A stretch of 64,000 nt of DNA from Modicisalibacter sp049808615 (GTDB taxonomy: Bacteria > Pseudomonadota > Gammaproteobacteria > Pseudomonadales > Halomonadaceae). The stretch is from contig NZ_JBNCAN010000005.1 in NCBI RefSeq assembly GCF_049808615.1, positions 124,001 to 188,000 of the forward strand. The letters run 5' to 3'. Positions within the stretch are counted from its first letter, which is position 1. Every line of letters starts with the position of its first letter. Under the pieces are notes generated by a model, which searched no databases, was not told where the DNA came from, and saw only the letters and a list, made by a program, of their open reading frames with translations. This document shows positions 9,392 through 18,855 of this stretch, one piece after another. The position numbers and the translations under genes were made by a program.

Positions 9392-10900
9392 ATGTCGCAG
9401 CACTATCCGCACCCGCTCTACCTTGCCGAGCAAGTACGCGAAATCGATCGGCGTGCGATCGCTGCCGGCGAGAATGATGGCTTCGATGGTTTCGATCTGA
9501 TGCAGCGGGCCGCCAAGGCAGCCTATGAACAACTGCGCCAGCGTTGGCCCCAGACACGCAGCCTCGGCGTGCTCTGTGGTTCGGGAAACAATGCCGGGGA
9601 CGGTTATGTGATAGCGGCGCTAGCGGCCCGGGATGGGTTGGCGGTGCAACTGATTGCCGTGCGTGACCCTGACGAACTCAAGGGAGATGCGGCGCGCGCC
9701 TTAGAAATGGCTCAAGCAGCGGGGCTGAAAGCAGTCGCCTGGCAGCAAGGCATGGTGCTAGACGCCGAGGTCATCGTCGACGCCTTGCTGGGCACCGGTT
9801 TGGGGGGGGAAGTGCGCGAGCCTTTCGCCAGCGTCATCGAAGGGATCAATGCCTGTGAACTGCCGGTGCTGGCGGTGGATATTCCTTCGGGTTTGGCCGC
9901 GGATACCGGTGCGGTGCTGGGCTGCGCGGTGGTTGCCGATGTCACCGTGACCTTTATTGCCGACAAGTTCGGTTTGCACACCGGCGAGGCCGCCGATCAT
10001 GTCGGTGAGGTGGTGTTCTGCTCCTTGGATATCGATGCGCAAGCGCACCGGGACCTGCCACCGGTCGCTGACTTACTGGACGGGTCCGTGATCGGCACGG
10101 GGTTGCCGCGACGTTCTCGCGGCAGCCACAAGGGTGACTTCGGTCATGTGCTGGTGATCGGCGGGGCACCCGGCTTTGGTGGTGCGGCACTCTTGGCCAG
10201 TCAGGCCGCTGCCCGGCTCGGGGCGGGCAAGGTCAGCCTGGCCACGGCTCCAGAGCATGTCAGTGCCAGTTTGATACGTACTCCGGAGGTCATGGCGCGA
10301 GGGGTGCGGGGCGTCAGCGATACCATGAGGTTGCTCGAAGGCGCCGATGTGATCGTGATCGGTCCTGGGCTTGGTCAGGATGCCTGGGGGCAGGGCATGC
10401 TGCAGGCCGCACTGGAAACAGGCAAGCCGCTGGTCGTCGATGCGGATGGCTTGAATCTACTGGTCACCCATTGGCCTGATGAGAAGCGGGAAGACTGGAT
10501 TTTGACCCCGCACCCCGGCGAAGCGGCACGACTACTGGACAGCAGTGCTAGAACGATACAGGCGGATCGTCTTGCCGCCGTTCGGACATTGCAGGATCAG
10601 CGCGGTGGTGCGGTAGTGCTCAAGGGAGCGGGTAGCCTGGTGGCTGGATCCCGCGGCGTGGCGGTCTGTCCCTACGGCAATCCGGGAATGGCCAGTGGAG
10701 GAATGGGCGATGTGTTGTCGGGAATACTCGGTGCGCTGATTGCTCAAGGGCTTGAAGTGGAACAGGCGGCACACGTCGGCATCACTTTGCATGCCCTGGC
10801 GGCGGATCGTGCTGCTGCCATGGAGGGAGAGCGTGGCTTGCTGGCGGGTGATCTGGCATCCTATGGGCGTTTTCTAGCGAACCCCGACATGAATGATTGA
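9392..10900 (+). CDS. nnr: Bifunctional NAD(P)H-hydrate epimerase / ADP-dependent dehydratase
   Basis: Metabolite-repair enzyme of 502 residues that rescues hydrated NADH and NADPH. The N-terminal YjeF_N domain (residues about 1-215) has GNNAGDGYVIA and the DALLGTG motif. The C-terminal ribokinase-like domain has GAPGFGGAA, LTPHPGE and the signature GMGDVLSGI. The start is ATG 9392 with AAGGAGA at 9380-9386; an upstream GTG at 9326 lacks a site. Four bases separate its stop from tsaE, and it begins the long plus-strand cluster. Confidence 0.95.
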   Translation: MSQHYPHPLYLAEQVREIDRRAIAAGENDGFDGFDLMQRAAKAAYEQLRQRWPQTRSLGVLCGSGNNAGDGYVIAALAARDGLAVQLIAVRDPDELKGDAARALEMAQAAGLKAVAWQQGMVLDAEVIVDALLGTGLGGEVREPFASVIEGINACELPVLAVDIPSGLAADTGAVLGCAVVADVTVTFIADKFGLHTGEAADHVGEVVFCSLDIDAQAHRDLPPVADLLDGSVIGTGLPRRSRGSHKGDFGHVLVIGGAPGFGGAALLASQAAARLGAGKVSLATAPEHVSASLIRTPEVMARGVRGVSDTMRLLEGADVIVIGPGLGQDAWGQGMLQAALETGKPLVVDADGLNLLVTHWPDEKREDWILTPHPGEAARLLDSSARTIQADRLAAVRTLQDQRGGAVVLKGAGSLVAGSRGVAVCPYGNPGMASGGMGDVLSGILGALIAQGLEVEQAAHVGITLHALAADRAAAMEGERGLLAGDLASYGRFLANPDMND

Positions 10901-10903
10901 TCG

Positions 10904-11392
10904 ATGAACGCCGCCTATCTCTTACATGATGAAGCAGAGCAGGTCGCTTTTGGAGAAGCCTTGGGGCTCGCTCTGGAGGGGCATGGTCAGGTGCATCTGG
11001 AGGGTGAATTGGGTGCAGGCAAGACGACCCTTGCCCGTGGTGTCCTGCGTGCCTATGGCCATCAGGGCGCCGTAAAGAGCCCTACCTACACGCTGGTGGA
11101 ACCGTATCAGCTGGAGTCGGTTCGCGTGCATCATTTTGATCTGTATCGTCTCGGGGACCCCGAAGAGCTCGAGTTCATCGGCGCGCGGGATTTGCTCGAA
11201 GAAGACAGTCTCAATCTGATCGAGTGGCCGATTCGTGGTAAAGGTTGGCTGCCTTCTGCCGATCTTATCATTGTATTGTGCGTCATCGGTGCAGGGCGCG
11301 AGGCTCGATTGGCGACGGGCTCGAGCCATGGCGAAAATGTTCTTGCACGGCTTGCCGCGCTTGTTCCAGAAAGGACCCGGAACACTTCATGA
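10904..11392 (+). CDS. tsaE: tRNA threonylcarbamoyladenosine biosynthesis ATPase TsaE
   Basis: Small P-loop ATPase (162 residues) that works with TsaB and TsaD in making t6A at position 37 of ANN-decoding tRNAs. It has the Walker A motif GELGAGKTTLARG, the KSPTYTLVEPY switch, HFDLYRL, and LIEWP near the C terminus. Its TGA overlaps the ATG of amiB in an ATGA arrangement at 11389-11392, which indicates coupled translation. Confidence 0.95.
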   Translation: MNAAYLLHDEAEQVAFGEALGLALEGHGQVHLEGELGAGKTTLARGVLRAYGHQGAVKSPTYTLVEPYQLESVRVHHFDLYRLGDPEELEFIGARDLLEEDSLNLIEWPIRGKGWLPSADLIIVLCVIGAGREARLATGSSHGENVLARLAALVPERTRNTS

Positions 11393-12882
11393 AATGGTTG
11401 ATCAACTCTCGTCACCGTCGGCATCCCTGCGCTTGGCTGCGTTCAGGATGGCCGTGTGTGCTATCAGCGTTACTGATGGCGCTGTCATCGCCATTGGCGA
11501 TGGCCAGTGATGTCGATAATTTGCGCATCTGGGCTGCGCCGGATCATGCCCGTCTGGTATTCGATCTTTCCGATCCGACGAGCGCCAATGTTTTCTCCTT
11601 GAATAATCCTGATCGTCTGGTCATTGATCTTGCCGACAGCCGCCTGCAATTGGATACCTCTCGCCTGGATCTGAGCGGAAGCGCTATCAGTGCTATCCGT
11701 ACGGGTACTCGTGACGGGGATGATCTGCGGGTGGTGTTGGATCTGAGTCGCGAGGTGAACCCCAAACATTTCACCTTGGCGCCCAACGACAAGTATGGTC
11801 ACCGGCTGGTGGTGGATCTCGAATACCCCGGGGCGAGCGCGGTGCAAAACCCCATCGACCCCATCGAAGCCAAGATTCGTGAGCAGGAGATCGCCACCGA
11901 TCGCGCCCTGGCGGAGGCTGAGATAAGCGGTGATCCTACCGCCGAAGCGTCCCTGCCGGCACGGCAAGACAAGGCGAAGCCACATCCCAAACGGGACATC
12001 ATCATTGCGGTGGACGCCGGACATGGCGGCGAAGACCCCGGCGCCATGGGCCCCCGAGGGACTCGCGAGAAAGATATCGTGCTGGACATCGCCCGCCAGC
12101 TCGAGAAGATCATCGCCGATACGCCGGGCTTCAAGGCGGTGATGATTCGTGATGGCGACTATTATGTCGGCCTGCGTCAGCGCACTCTGCTGGCCCGGGA
12201 TCAGAAGGCCGACTTCTTCGTATCGATCCACGCCGACGCGTTCAAGAGCCCGCGTCCCAGCGGTAGCTCTGTGTTCGCCTTGTCCCAGAGCGGGGCGACC
12301 TCGGAAACCGCCAAATGGCTGGCAGCGAGTGAAAATCGATCGGACTTGATCGGCGGCGTCGATGGCAATCTCGATCTGTCCGACAAGGACGAGGTGCTGC
12401 GCGGTGTGCTGCTCGACCTGACCATGACCGCGACCCTCAACGACTCTCTGGCGGTGGGGGGCCAGGTGCTTGATCAGTTGGGTCAGATCAGCAAGCTGCA
12501 CAAGTCGCGGGTCGAACAAGCCGGGTTCATGGTACTCAAGTCGCCGGATATTCCTTCACTGCTGGTCGAGACGGGGTTTATTTCCAATCCCCAGGAGGAG
12601 GCCCGTCTGCGCGACCCGAGTTATCAGCGCGGCCTGGCCAAGGCCATTTTTGCGGGTGTCAACGCGCACTTCCGGCGCAACCCGCCGCCGGCCAGTCTAC
12701 TGGCCTGGCAACGCGATCGCCAGCGCGGCGGCGAAACCAACGAATATCGTATCCAGCCGGGCGACACCCTGTCCGAGATCGCGTCCCAGCATGCCGTGCC
12801 GGTACAGACCCTGCGACAGGCGAACGAGTTGAATGGCGACGTGATTCGAGTAGGGCAGGTGTTACGTATCCCGCGCGGATGA
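11389..12882 (+). CDS. amiB: N-acetylmuramoyl-L-alanine amidase with AMIN and LysM domains
   Basis: Periplasmic zinc amidase that cuts septal peptidoglycan during cell separation. The order is: signal peptide ending SPLAMAS, AMIN domain (residues about 40-150), a linker rich in charged residues, Amidase_3 domain with zinc ligands in DAGHGGEDPG, REKDIVLD and SIHADAF, and a C-terminal LysM (YRIQPGDTLSEIA to VLRIP). E. coli AmiB lacks LysM; the Pseudomonas form has it. I use ATG 11389, overlapping the tsaE stop, because an upstream reading to 11245 only repeats tsaE in another frame. Length is 497 residues. Confidence 0.95.
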   Translation: MKWLINSRHRRHPCAWLRSGWPCVLSALLMALSSPLAMASDVDNLRIWAAPDHARLVFDLSDPTSANVFSLNNPDRLVIDLADSRLQLDTSRLDLSGSAISAIRTGTRDGDDLRVVLDLSREVNPKHFTLAPNDKYGHRLVVDLEYPGASAVQNPIDPIEAKIREQEIATDRALAEAEISGDPTAEASLPARQDKAKPHPKRDIIIAVDAGHGGEDPGAMGPRGTREKDIVLDIARQLEKIIADTPGFKAVMIRDGDYYVGLRQRTLLARDQKADFFVSIHADAFKSPRPSGSSVFALSQSGATSETAKWLAASENRSDLIGGVDGNLDLSDKDEVLRGVLLDLTMTATLNDSLAVGGQVLDQLGQISKLHKSRVEQAGFMVLKSPDIPSLLVETGFISNPQEEARLRDPSYQRGLAKAIFAGVNAHFRRNPPPASLLAWQRDRQRGGETNEYRIQPGDTLSEIASQHAVPVQTLRQANELNGDVIRVGQVLRIPRG

Positions 12883-12933
12883 CTTGCCCCTGCCCCCTTG
12901 TTTCTCAATCTTAGGCCCAGTCAGCGAGATGAA

Positions 12934-14886
12934 ATGACCCAGACGCGACGTATTCATGTACTCAATCCGCGACTGGCTAACCAGATCGCCGCCGGCGAGG
13001 TGGTCGAGCGACCATCGTCGGTGATCAAGGAACTGATCGAGAATGCCATCGATGCGGGGAGCCGCCGCATCGAGGTGGAACTCGAGACGGGGGGTGCGCG
13101 GCTGATCAAGATTCGCGACGATGGAAGCGGTATTGCCGAAGACGACTTGCCCTTGGCGCTATCACGCCACGCGACCAGCAAGATCGAGTCGCTGGAGGAT
13201 CTCGAAGGCGTTGCAAGTCTCGGCTTTCGCGGCGAGGCATTGGCCTCGATCAGTTCCGTGTCGCGACTCGAGCTTGTCTCCAATGCTCAGGACGATCCTA
13301 CCGCCGGCTGGCGAGTGGTGGCCGAAGGGCGCGATATGGAGCCTAGGGTCTCGCCGGCACCGCACCCCCGCGGAACGACGGTGGTGGTTCGGGATCTATT
13401 TTTCAATACACCAGCCCGACGCAAGTTCCTGCGTACCGAGAAGACAGAGTTTTCCCACGCGGAAGAAGTGTTCCGGCGACTGGCGCTGTCACGCTATGAC
13501 ATCGGTTGGACGCTGCGCCACAATCAGAAGACGCTTCATCAACTGCATCCAGCCAGGGATGCCGCTGCAAGTGAGCGTCGCATCAGTGCTCTGCTGGGCA
13601 GCAAGTTTCTCGAAAATGCCTTGCATCTGGATATCGAGGCTTCCGGTTTACGACTGTGGGGTTGGGTGGGTCTTCCAACGCACTCCCGGGCCCAGGCGGA
13701 TCAGCAGTATCTCTTCGTCAATGGGCGCGTGGTGAGGGACCGTCTTGTCGCCCATGCCATTCGTCAGGCCTATCGCGACGTGCTGTTTCACGGTCGTCAT
13801 CCTGTCTTTGTACTCTACCTGGAACTCGACCCGACGGTCGTCGACGTCAATGTGCACCCAACCAAGCACGAAGTGCGCTTTCGCGACGGTCGTCTGGTGC
13901 ACGATTTTCTATTCTCGAGCCTGCATCGCGCCCTGGGCGAGGCCCGACCCAATACCGACGCCCAAGCCGGAGATGTGGCGGAGAGAGCACAGGCGCCGGC
14001 CGCTGATGTGCAGGGCACACCCCTTCCGGGGCGTCCCGGCTGGCAGCAGCAGATGGCCCTGCGTTCCGGAGCGGACAGCGAGACACCTCCTGGCCCCGGC
14101 CGAGTACGCGAGTTCATGGCCGGCTACCATGCCCTGCATCCCGAGCACGAAGAGAGTCTTCTGAGGCCGCAGACTCCGGCACCGGGTGGCCAAGAAGCGC
14201 AGACAGCGCTTAGGGAGCGCCAGAACGGTAGCGACCCGCTTACGGTGATGCCTGGACGCGTCTTGCCCGATGATGATCCTACCCAGGCGCCCCCCCTGGG
14301 CTACGCCATCGCCCAGCTCCATGGCGTCTATATTCTCGCCCAGACCTCTCGCGGCCTGGTGGTGGTGGATATGCATGCGGCGCATGAGCGGATCACCTAT
14401 GAGGGTATGAAGCAGCAGGTGTTTGGTGAAGTGGGTACCAGTGCCGCGCTGGATGCTCAGCCCTTGCTGGTGCCCGTGTCCCTGGCGGCGAGTGCCGCCG
14501 AGGTGGACACCGCCGAGCAGTGTCGCGAGGCGTTCTCTCGCTTGGGGGTGGAACTCGATGTGGCGGGCCCCGAGACGTTGCTGGTGCGTCAGGTCCCGAG
14601 CCTGCTGGCCCAGGCCGATGTGGAGCCCCTGGTTCGCGACATGCTGGCGGATCTCGAACGTTACGGACGTTCGAATCGCCTAGAGGCGCATATCAATGAG
14701 TTGCTCTCGACCATGGCCTGCCATGGTAGCGTGCGGGCCAATCGGCGCTTGAGCATCGCCGAGATGAACGCCTTGCTGCGGGACATGGAGCGCACCGAGC
14801 GCAGCGGTCAGTGCAATCATGGCCGTCCGACCTGGACCGAGATGTCGATGCAGGAATTGGACAAGCTGTTCCTGCGTGGCCAGTGA
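12934..14886 (+). CDS. mutL: DNA mismatch repair protein MutL
   Basis: GHKL ATPase that links MutS to MutH/UvrD or acts as a clamp-loaded endonuclease. The N-terminal motifs are ELIENAIDAGS, IRDDGSGI, RHATSKI and GFRGEALASI. A variable Pro/Gln-rich linker covers residues about 345-450. The C-terminal dimerisation domain contains VDMHAAHERI and ends with the conserved CNHGRPTW. The endonuclease motif DQHA(X)2E(X)4E is here HAAHERITYE, so metal-dependent nicking cannot be assumed. Start is ATG 12934 (650 residues); the longer TTG reading from 12898 adds an unlikely leader. Confidence 0.95.
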   Translation: MTQTRRIHVLNPRLANQIAAGEVVERPSSVIKELIENAIDAGSRRIEVELETGGARLIKIRDDGSGIAEDDLPLALSRHATSKIESLEDLEGVASLGFRGEALASISSVSRLELVSNAQDDPTAGWRVVAEGRDMEPRVSPAPHPRGTTVVVRDLFFNTPARRKFLRTEKTEFSHAEEVFRRLALSRYDIGWTLRHNQKTLHQLHPARDAAASERRISALLGSKFLENALHLDIEASGLRLWGWVGLPTHSRAQADQQYLFVNGRVVRDRLVAHAIRQAYRDVLFHGRHPVFVLYLELDPTVVDVNVHPTKHEVRFRDGRLVHDFLFSSLHRALGEARPNTDAQAGDVAERAQAPAADVQGTPLPGRPGWQQQMALRSGADSETPPGPGRVREFMAGYHALHPEHEESLLRPQTPAPGGQEAQTALRERQNGSDPLTVMPGRVLPDDDPTQAPPLGYAIAQLHGVYILAQTSRGLVVVDMHAAHERITYEGMKQQVFGEVGTSAALDAQPLLVPVSLAASAAEVDTAEQCREAFSRLGVELDVAGPETLLVRQVPSLLAQADVEPLVRDMLADLERYGRSNRLEAHINELLSTMACHGSVRANRRLSIAEMNALLRDMERTERSGQCNHGRPTWTEMSMQELDKLFLRGQ

Positions 14887-14900
14887 ACGGCGGTGCGTGC

Positions 14901-15839
14901 ATGAAAGATAACCGACCGTTGGCCATCCTGTTGATGGGGCCTACCGCCTCGGGCAAGACCGATCTGGCCATGGCGTTGCACGAACGTCTGGGCTGTGAGC
15001 TGATCAGTGTCGATTCCGCGATGGTCTATCGCGGCATGGATATCGGCACCGCCAAGCCGTCGCCGGAGGAGCTGGCGCGCGCACCGCACCACCTGATCGA
15101 CATACGCGATCCTGCGGATCCTTACTCGGCGGCTCAGTTTCGCGATGATGCGCGTCGAGAAATGCAGCGTATCAGTGATAACGGAGGCATTCCGCTTCTG
15201 GTAGGCGGTACCATGCTCTATTACAAAAGCCTACTGGGTGGTGTAGGAAACCTTCCCGCCGCAGATACCGCGATTCGTGCCGAGCTCGAAAAGTGGGCGG
15301 CTCGAGAGGGACTGAATGCATTATATGCTGAGCTTGAGCAGGTCGATCCAGAGTCCGCTCGCCGCATCCATCCCAATGATCCACAACGACTGATGCGTGC
15401 GCTCGAGGTTCAGCGCATCAGTCAAAAGCCCATGAGCGAACTGTGGCGCGAACAGCAAAAGGAAACCTTTGCCTGGCAAACGTTGTCCATTGGGCTCGTA
15501 CCTGCGCAACGCAGCGTCCTGCACGAACGGATCGCAGTACGCTTTTCGTTGATGCTCGAGCGAGGTTTCATCGAGGAAGTCACCAGACTCAAGGCACGGG
15601 AGGACCTGCACCTTGGGCTGCCGGCGATGAAGAGCGTGGGTTATCGCCAGGTATGGCACTACCTGGAAGGAGTCTACGATAGAGAAGAATTGATACATAA
15701 GGGCGTTGTCGCCACCCGACAGCTGGCCAAACGTCAGATGACCTGGCTGCGCAGTTGGCCGGAGCTTCACTGGGTGGATACCCAAGATGCCAAGAGGTTA
15801 CAAAACGTCTTGAAAATCGTGCGCCAGGGCAGCACTTAG
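14901..15839 (+). CDS. miaA: tRNA dimethylallyltransferase
   Basis: Transfers a dimethylallyl group to A37 of tRNAs that read UNN codons, the first step to ms2i6A. The P-loop is GPTASGKTDLA near the N terminus, followed by ISVDSAMVYRGMDIGTAKP. The middle has DIRDPADPYSAAQF and VGGTMLYYK. Length is 312 residues. ATG 14901 lies 14 bases after mutL. The order mutL-miaA-hfq is conserved across gammaproteobacteria. Confidence 0.96.
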   Translation: MKDNRPLAILLMGPTASGKTDLAMALHERLGCELISVDSAMVYRGMDIGTAKPSPEELARAPHHLIDIRDPADPYSAAQFRDDARREMQRISDNGGIPLLVGGTMLYYKSLLGGVGNLPAADTAIRAELEKWAAREGLNALYAELEQVDPESARRIHPNDPQRLMRALEVQRISQKPMSELWREQQKETFAWQTLSIGLVPAQRSVLHERIAVRFSLMLERGFIEEVTRLKAREDLHLGLPAMKSVGYRQVWHYLEGVYDREELIHKGVVATRQLAKRQMTWLRSWPELHWVDTQDAKRLQNVLKIVRQGST

Positions 15840-15862
15840 CGTAAGATGCTACTTTCGCAAGG

Positions 15863-15892
15863 ACGGTAGGAAGAATAGATTGTTCCTACCGT
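15863..15892 (+). promoter_or_regulatory. Perfect hairpin in the hfq leader region
   Basis: Ten-base arms ACGGTAGGAA (15863-15872) and TTCCTACCGT (15883-15892) flank a 10-base loop. No T-run follows, so it is not an ordinary terminator. It lies about 70 bases before the hfq start and 24 bases after the miaA stop, so it could be a processing site or a folded 5' leader. Which of these is not shown by the sequence. Confidence 0.5.
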
Positions 15893-15963
15893 TGGGTATC
15901 TTGCCCAAGCGAGTCAGACGACAACGATATCAACATATTATAGAGACAGTTAGGGAGAGCAAA

Positions 15964-16209
15964 ATGTCCAAAGGGCAGTCCCTTCAAGACCCGTATCTGA
16001 ACATCCTGCGCAAGGAGCGTATTCCGGTGTCCATCTTCCTGGTCAACGGGATCAAGCTACAGGGTCAGATCGAATCTTTCGACCAATTCGTCATTCTGTT
16101 GCGCAATACCGTCAGCCAGATGGTCTATAAGCATGCCATTTCGACGGTGGTACCTTCGCGTAATGTACGCTTGCCGGCTCAGGACCCTAATATGGCGGAG
16201 CAGGAATAA
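15964..16209 (+). CDS. hfq: RNA chaperone Hfq
   Basis: Hexameric Sm-like RNA chaperone that pairs small RNAs with mRNAs. The Sm1 core is IPVSIFLVNGIKLQGQIESF and Sm2 contains the YKHAISTVVP signature. Length is 81 residues, with a short C-terminal tail, as in Pseudomonas, compared with 102 in E. coli. ATG 15964 has AGGGAGAG just upstream; a longer frame from 15880 is not supported. It sits between miaA and hflX. Confidence 0.97.
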   Translation: MSKGQSLQDPYLNILRKERIPVSIFLVNGIKLQGQIESFDQFVILLRNTVSQMVYKHAISTVVPSRNVRLPAQDPNMAEQE

Positions 16210-16227
16210 TTGATCACGAGGCCTTGA

Positions 16228-17562
16228 TTGTTTTTTGAACGTCCCGACGCCGGTGAAACGGCGGTTCTCGTCCATATTGATTTTCAGGATGAGCAGGAGC
16301 GCGAGGATCCGGGAGAACTTCTGGAGCTGGTACGTTCCGCCGGCGCAGAACCAGCGACGCTGTTGCAGGGCAGTCGACGGCGGCCGGATCCTCGTGCCTT
16401 CATAGGTAGTGGCAAGATGGAGGAGTTGCGGGAGCTGCTCGCTATCCATGCCGCTGAATTGGTGATTTTCAATCATTCGTTGAGTCCGTCCCAGGAACGC
16501 AACCTGGAACGGGCGTTGAAGTGTCGTGTGCTGGACCGCACCGGACTGATACTGGATATCTTCGCCCAGCGAGCGCGTACCCATGAGGGCAAGCTTCAGG
16601 TCGAACTGGCGCAGCTGGAATACATGTCCACCCGTCTTGTAAGGGGCTGGACTCACCTTGAGCGTCAGAAGGGCGGGATCGGCTTGCGTGGTCCGGGTGA
16701 AACTCAGCTCGAGACCGATCGTCGCTTGCTGCGGGCGCGTATCAAGGCTATTCACAAGCGTCTCGACAAGGTACGCAGTCAGCGCGAGCAGAATCGCCGC
16801 GCGCGCGCTCGAGCCGACATTCCCAGCGTCTCCTTGGTAGGCTATACCAACGCGGGTAAATCGACCCTGTTCAATGCGTTGACCAGTGCTGAGGTATATG
16901 CCGCGGATCAGTTGTTCGCGACGCTGGACCCAACACTTCGACGCCTGGAGATCAGTGATGTCGGGCCGGTGATCCTGGCGGATACGGTGGGGTTCATTCG
17001 TCATTTACCCCACAAGCTGGTGGAAGCTTTCCAGGCCACCTTGCAGGAGGCCAATGAAGCAACATTGTTGATTCATGTGATCGATGCCGCGGACCCGGAT
17101 CGTGAACTCAACATCGGGGAGGTCGAAGGAGTCCTCGACGAGATCGGCGCAGACGACGTGCCGTGTCTACGGGTCATGAACAAGATTGATCTATTGGGCA
17201 GCGCACCACGCATCGAACGTAATGGCGACGGACTGCCCGAGGTCGTCTGGGTATCGGCACAACAGGGATCAGGGTTCGATCTCCTGGCTCAGGCGTTGTC
17301 CGAACGCCTGGCAGAGGATGTCATCGAGGCGCACCTCACCTTGTTACCGGAACAGGGTAGATTACGTGCTGGCCTGCACGACTTGGGGGCAGTGCGCGAG
17401 GAGGCATTCGATGATCAAGGACGTATTCTGCTCGATATTCGCTTGCCGCGGCGCGACTTCATGCAGTTGCTTGCGCGCCTAGGCGAAAAAGCCAAGGATT
17501 ATTTACCGCCGGAAGACAGGGAGTCGACGGTGTGGACTCAAGAGGCTCCAGAATGGCCCTAG
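16228..17562 (+). CDS. hflX: Ribosome-associated GTPase HflX
   Basis: GTPase that splits stalled 70S ribosomes, mainly under stress. It has the HflX N-terminal domain (GSGKMEELRELL), a coiled-coil linker around RARIKAIHKRLDKV, and a TRAFAC-type G domain with GYTNAGKSTLFN, DTVGFI and NKID. The start appears to be TTG 16228, preceded by ACGAGG at 16216-16221, and the next residues FFERPDAGETAVLVHI align with the usual HflX N terminus. Length is 444 residues. It lies 18 bases after hfq. Confidence 0.94.
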   Translation: MFFERPDAGETAVLVHIDFQDEQEREDPGELLELVRSAGAEPATLLQGSRRRPDPRAFIGSGKMEELRELLAIHAAELVIFNHSLSPSQERNLERALKCRVLDRTGLILDIFAQRARTHEGKLQVELAQLEYMSTRLVRGWTHLERQKGGIGLRGPGETQLETDRRLLRARIKAIHKRLDKVRSQREQNRRARARADIPSVSLVGYTNAGKSTLFNALTSAEVYAADQLFATLDPTLRRLEISDVGPVILADTVGFIRHLPHKLVEAFQATLQEANEATLLIHVIDAADPDRELNIGEVEGVLDEIGADDVPCLRVMNKIDLLGSAPRIERNGDGLPEVVWVSAQQGSGFDLLAQALSERLAEDVIEAHLTLLPEQGRLRAGLHDLGAVREEAFDDQGRILLDIRLPRRDFMQLLARLGEKAKDYLPPEDRESTVWTQEAPEWP

Positions 17563-17625
17563 CGGGTATGAGTCTTGCAAACGCAATCAATGCATGTCGC
17601 AAACAGTGCTTAGTGGAGACGACGT

Positions 17626-18855
17626 ATGGCTTGGAATGAGCCTGGCGGTGGTGGCAATCAGCACGACCCCTGGAGTGGTGGCGGCCGACGCGGTAGCGGT
17701 GGCGGCGGTAATGGCGGGGGCAGCAATCAGGGCCCGCCAGATCTGGATGAGGCGTTGAAGAAATTCCAGGACAAGATCAACAAGATGCTCGGTGGCGGCC
17801 GTGGCAAACGTGGTGGCGGTGGTAATGGAGGCGGTGCCGGCGGTGGAAAACGCAATGTATTTGCCTTGCCGGGCCTGCTTCTGATCATTGCCTTGGCGAT
17901 CTGGGCAGCGACCGGCTTCTATCTCGTCGATCAATCGGAGCGTGGCGTGGTGCTGCGTTTCGGTAAGCTTCAGGGCGTGGTCAATCCAGGCCTGCACTGG
18001 AATCCGCCACTGATCGATGAAGTGCGCATGGTCAATGTCACCCGTGTGCGCTCGATCACCCAGACCAAGTCGATGTTGACTCAAGATGAGAATATCGTCG
18101 AGGTCGAGATGTCGGCACAGTATCGTGTCGCGGACCCGGGGGATTTCGTACTCAATGTCCGTAATCCGGATATCACGATCGAAAATGCACTGGATTCTGC
18201 CTTGCGTCATGTCGTGGGGGGCACGGAAATGGATCAGATCCTGACGTCCGGTCGTGAGCTGCTTGCGGATACGGTATCCACACGTCTGCAAACCTATCTC
18301 AACAACTACAATATTGGCGTGACGATTCAGACGATCAACGTCGAGTCGACCTCGGCGCCGGATGCGGTGCAGGAAGCCTTTGACGATGTCATCAAGGCCC
18401 GCGAGGATCGCCAGCGCACCATCAACCAGGCAATCGGTTATGCCAACGCCATCATCCCGGTCGCTCAGGGTAAGGCGCAGCGCATGATCGAACAGGCCCA
18501 GGGGTATCGCGAGTCTGTCGTGGCGGACGCTCAGGGTAACTCCAACCGTTTCAACTCCTTGTTGTCCGAATACCGGAACGCTCCGCAGATAATGCGCGAT
18601 CGCATGTACATTGAGACCATGTCCGAGGTATTGAGTAATACCAGCAAGGTATTGGTGGATATCAGCGAAAGCAGCCCCTTGATGGTACTGCCTCTGGATC
18701 AGCTACAGCGCGCCCAGGATGGCACGGATGAGAGCAGCGAAGACGCCATTCGAAAGTCGGGTGGTCAAGCGGGAATGGATCCACGCCTGCTCGATCGTCT
18801 GCGTAACAATAGCCAATCCGAATCGGGTAACAGCATCCGCAGGGAGGGTCGTTAA
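17626..18855 (+). CDS. hflK: FtsH protease modulator HflK
   Basis: Inner-membrane SPFH/prohibitin protein that forms a cage with HflC around FtsH. The N-terminal 85 residues are Gly/Asn-rich (repeated GGGG and GNGG runs), followed by one membrane segment (LPGLLLIIALAIWAATGFY) and the SPFH domain beginning DQSERGVVLRFG. A helical region rich in Ala and Gln follows. Length is 409 residues. Its TAA shares one base with the hflC ATG, so the pair is translationally coupled. Confidence 0.96.
   Translation: MAWNEPGGGGNQHDPWSGGGRRGSGGGGNGGGSNQGPPDLDEALKKFQDKINKMLGGGRGKRGGGGNGGGAGGGKRNVFALPGLLLIIALAIWAATGFYLVDQSERGVVLRFGKLQGVVNPGLHWNPPLIDEVRMVNVTRVRSITQTKSMLTQDENIVEVEMSAQYRVADPGDFVLNVRNPDITIENALDSALRHVVGGTEMDQILTSGRELLADTVSTRLQTYLNNYNIGVTIQTINVESTSAPDAVQEAFDDVIKAREDRQRTINQAIGYANAIIPVAQGKAQRMIEQAQGYRESVVADAQGNSNRFNSLLSEYRNAPQIMRDRMYIETMSEVLSNTSKVLVDISESSPLMVLPLDQLQRAQDGTDESSEDAIRKSGGQAGMDPRLLDRLRNNSQSESGNSIRREGR

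Noticed and set aside
11485..12519. Long antisense open frames opposite amiB, sufD, the Sel1 gene and others
   Set aside because: They lie wholly inside well-supported genes, lack ribosome sites and family motifs, and are expected in GC-rich DNA.
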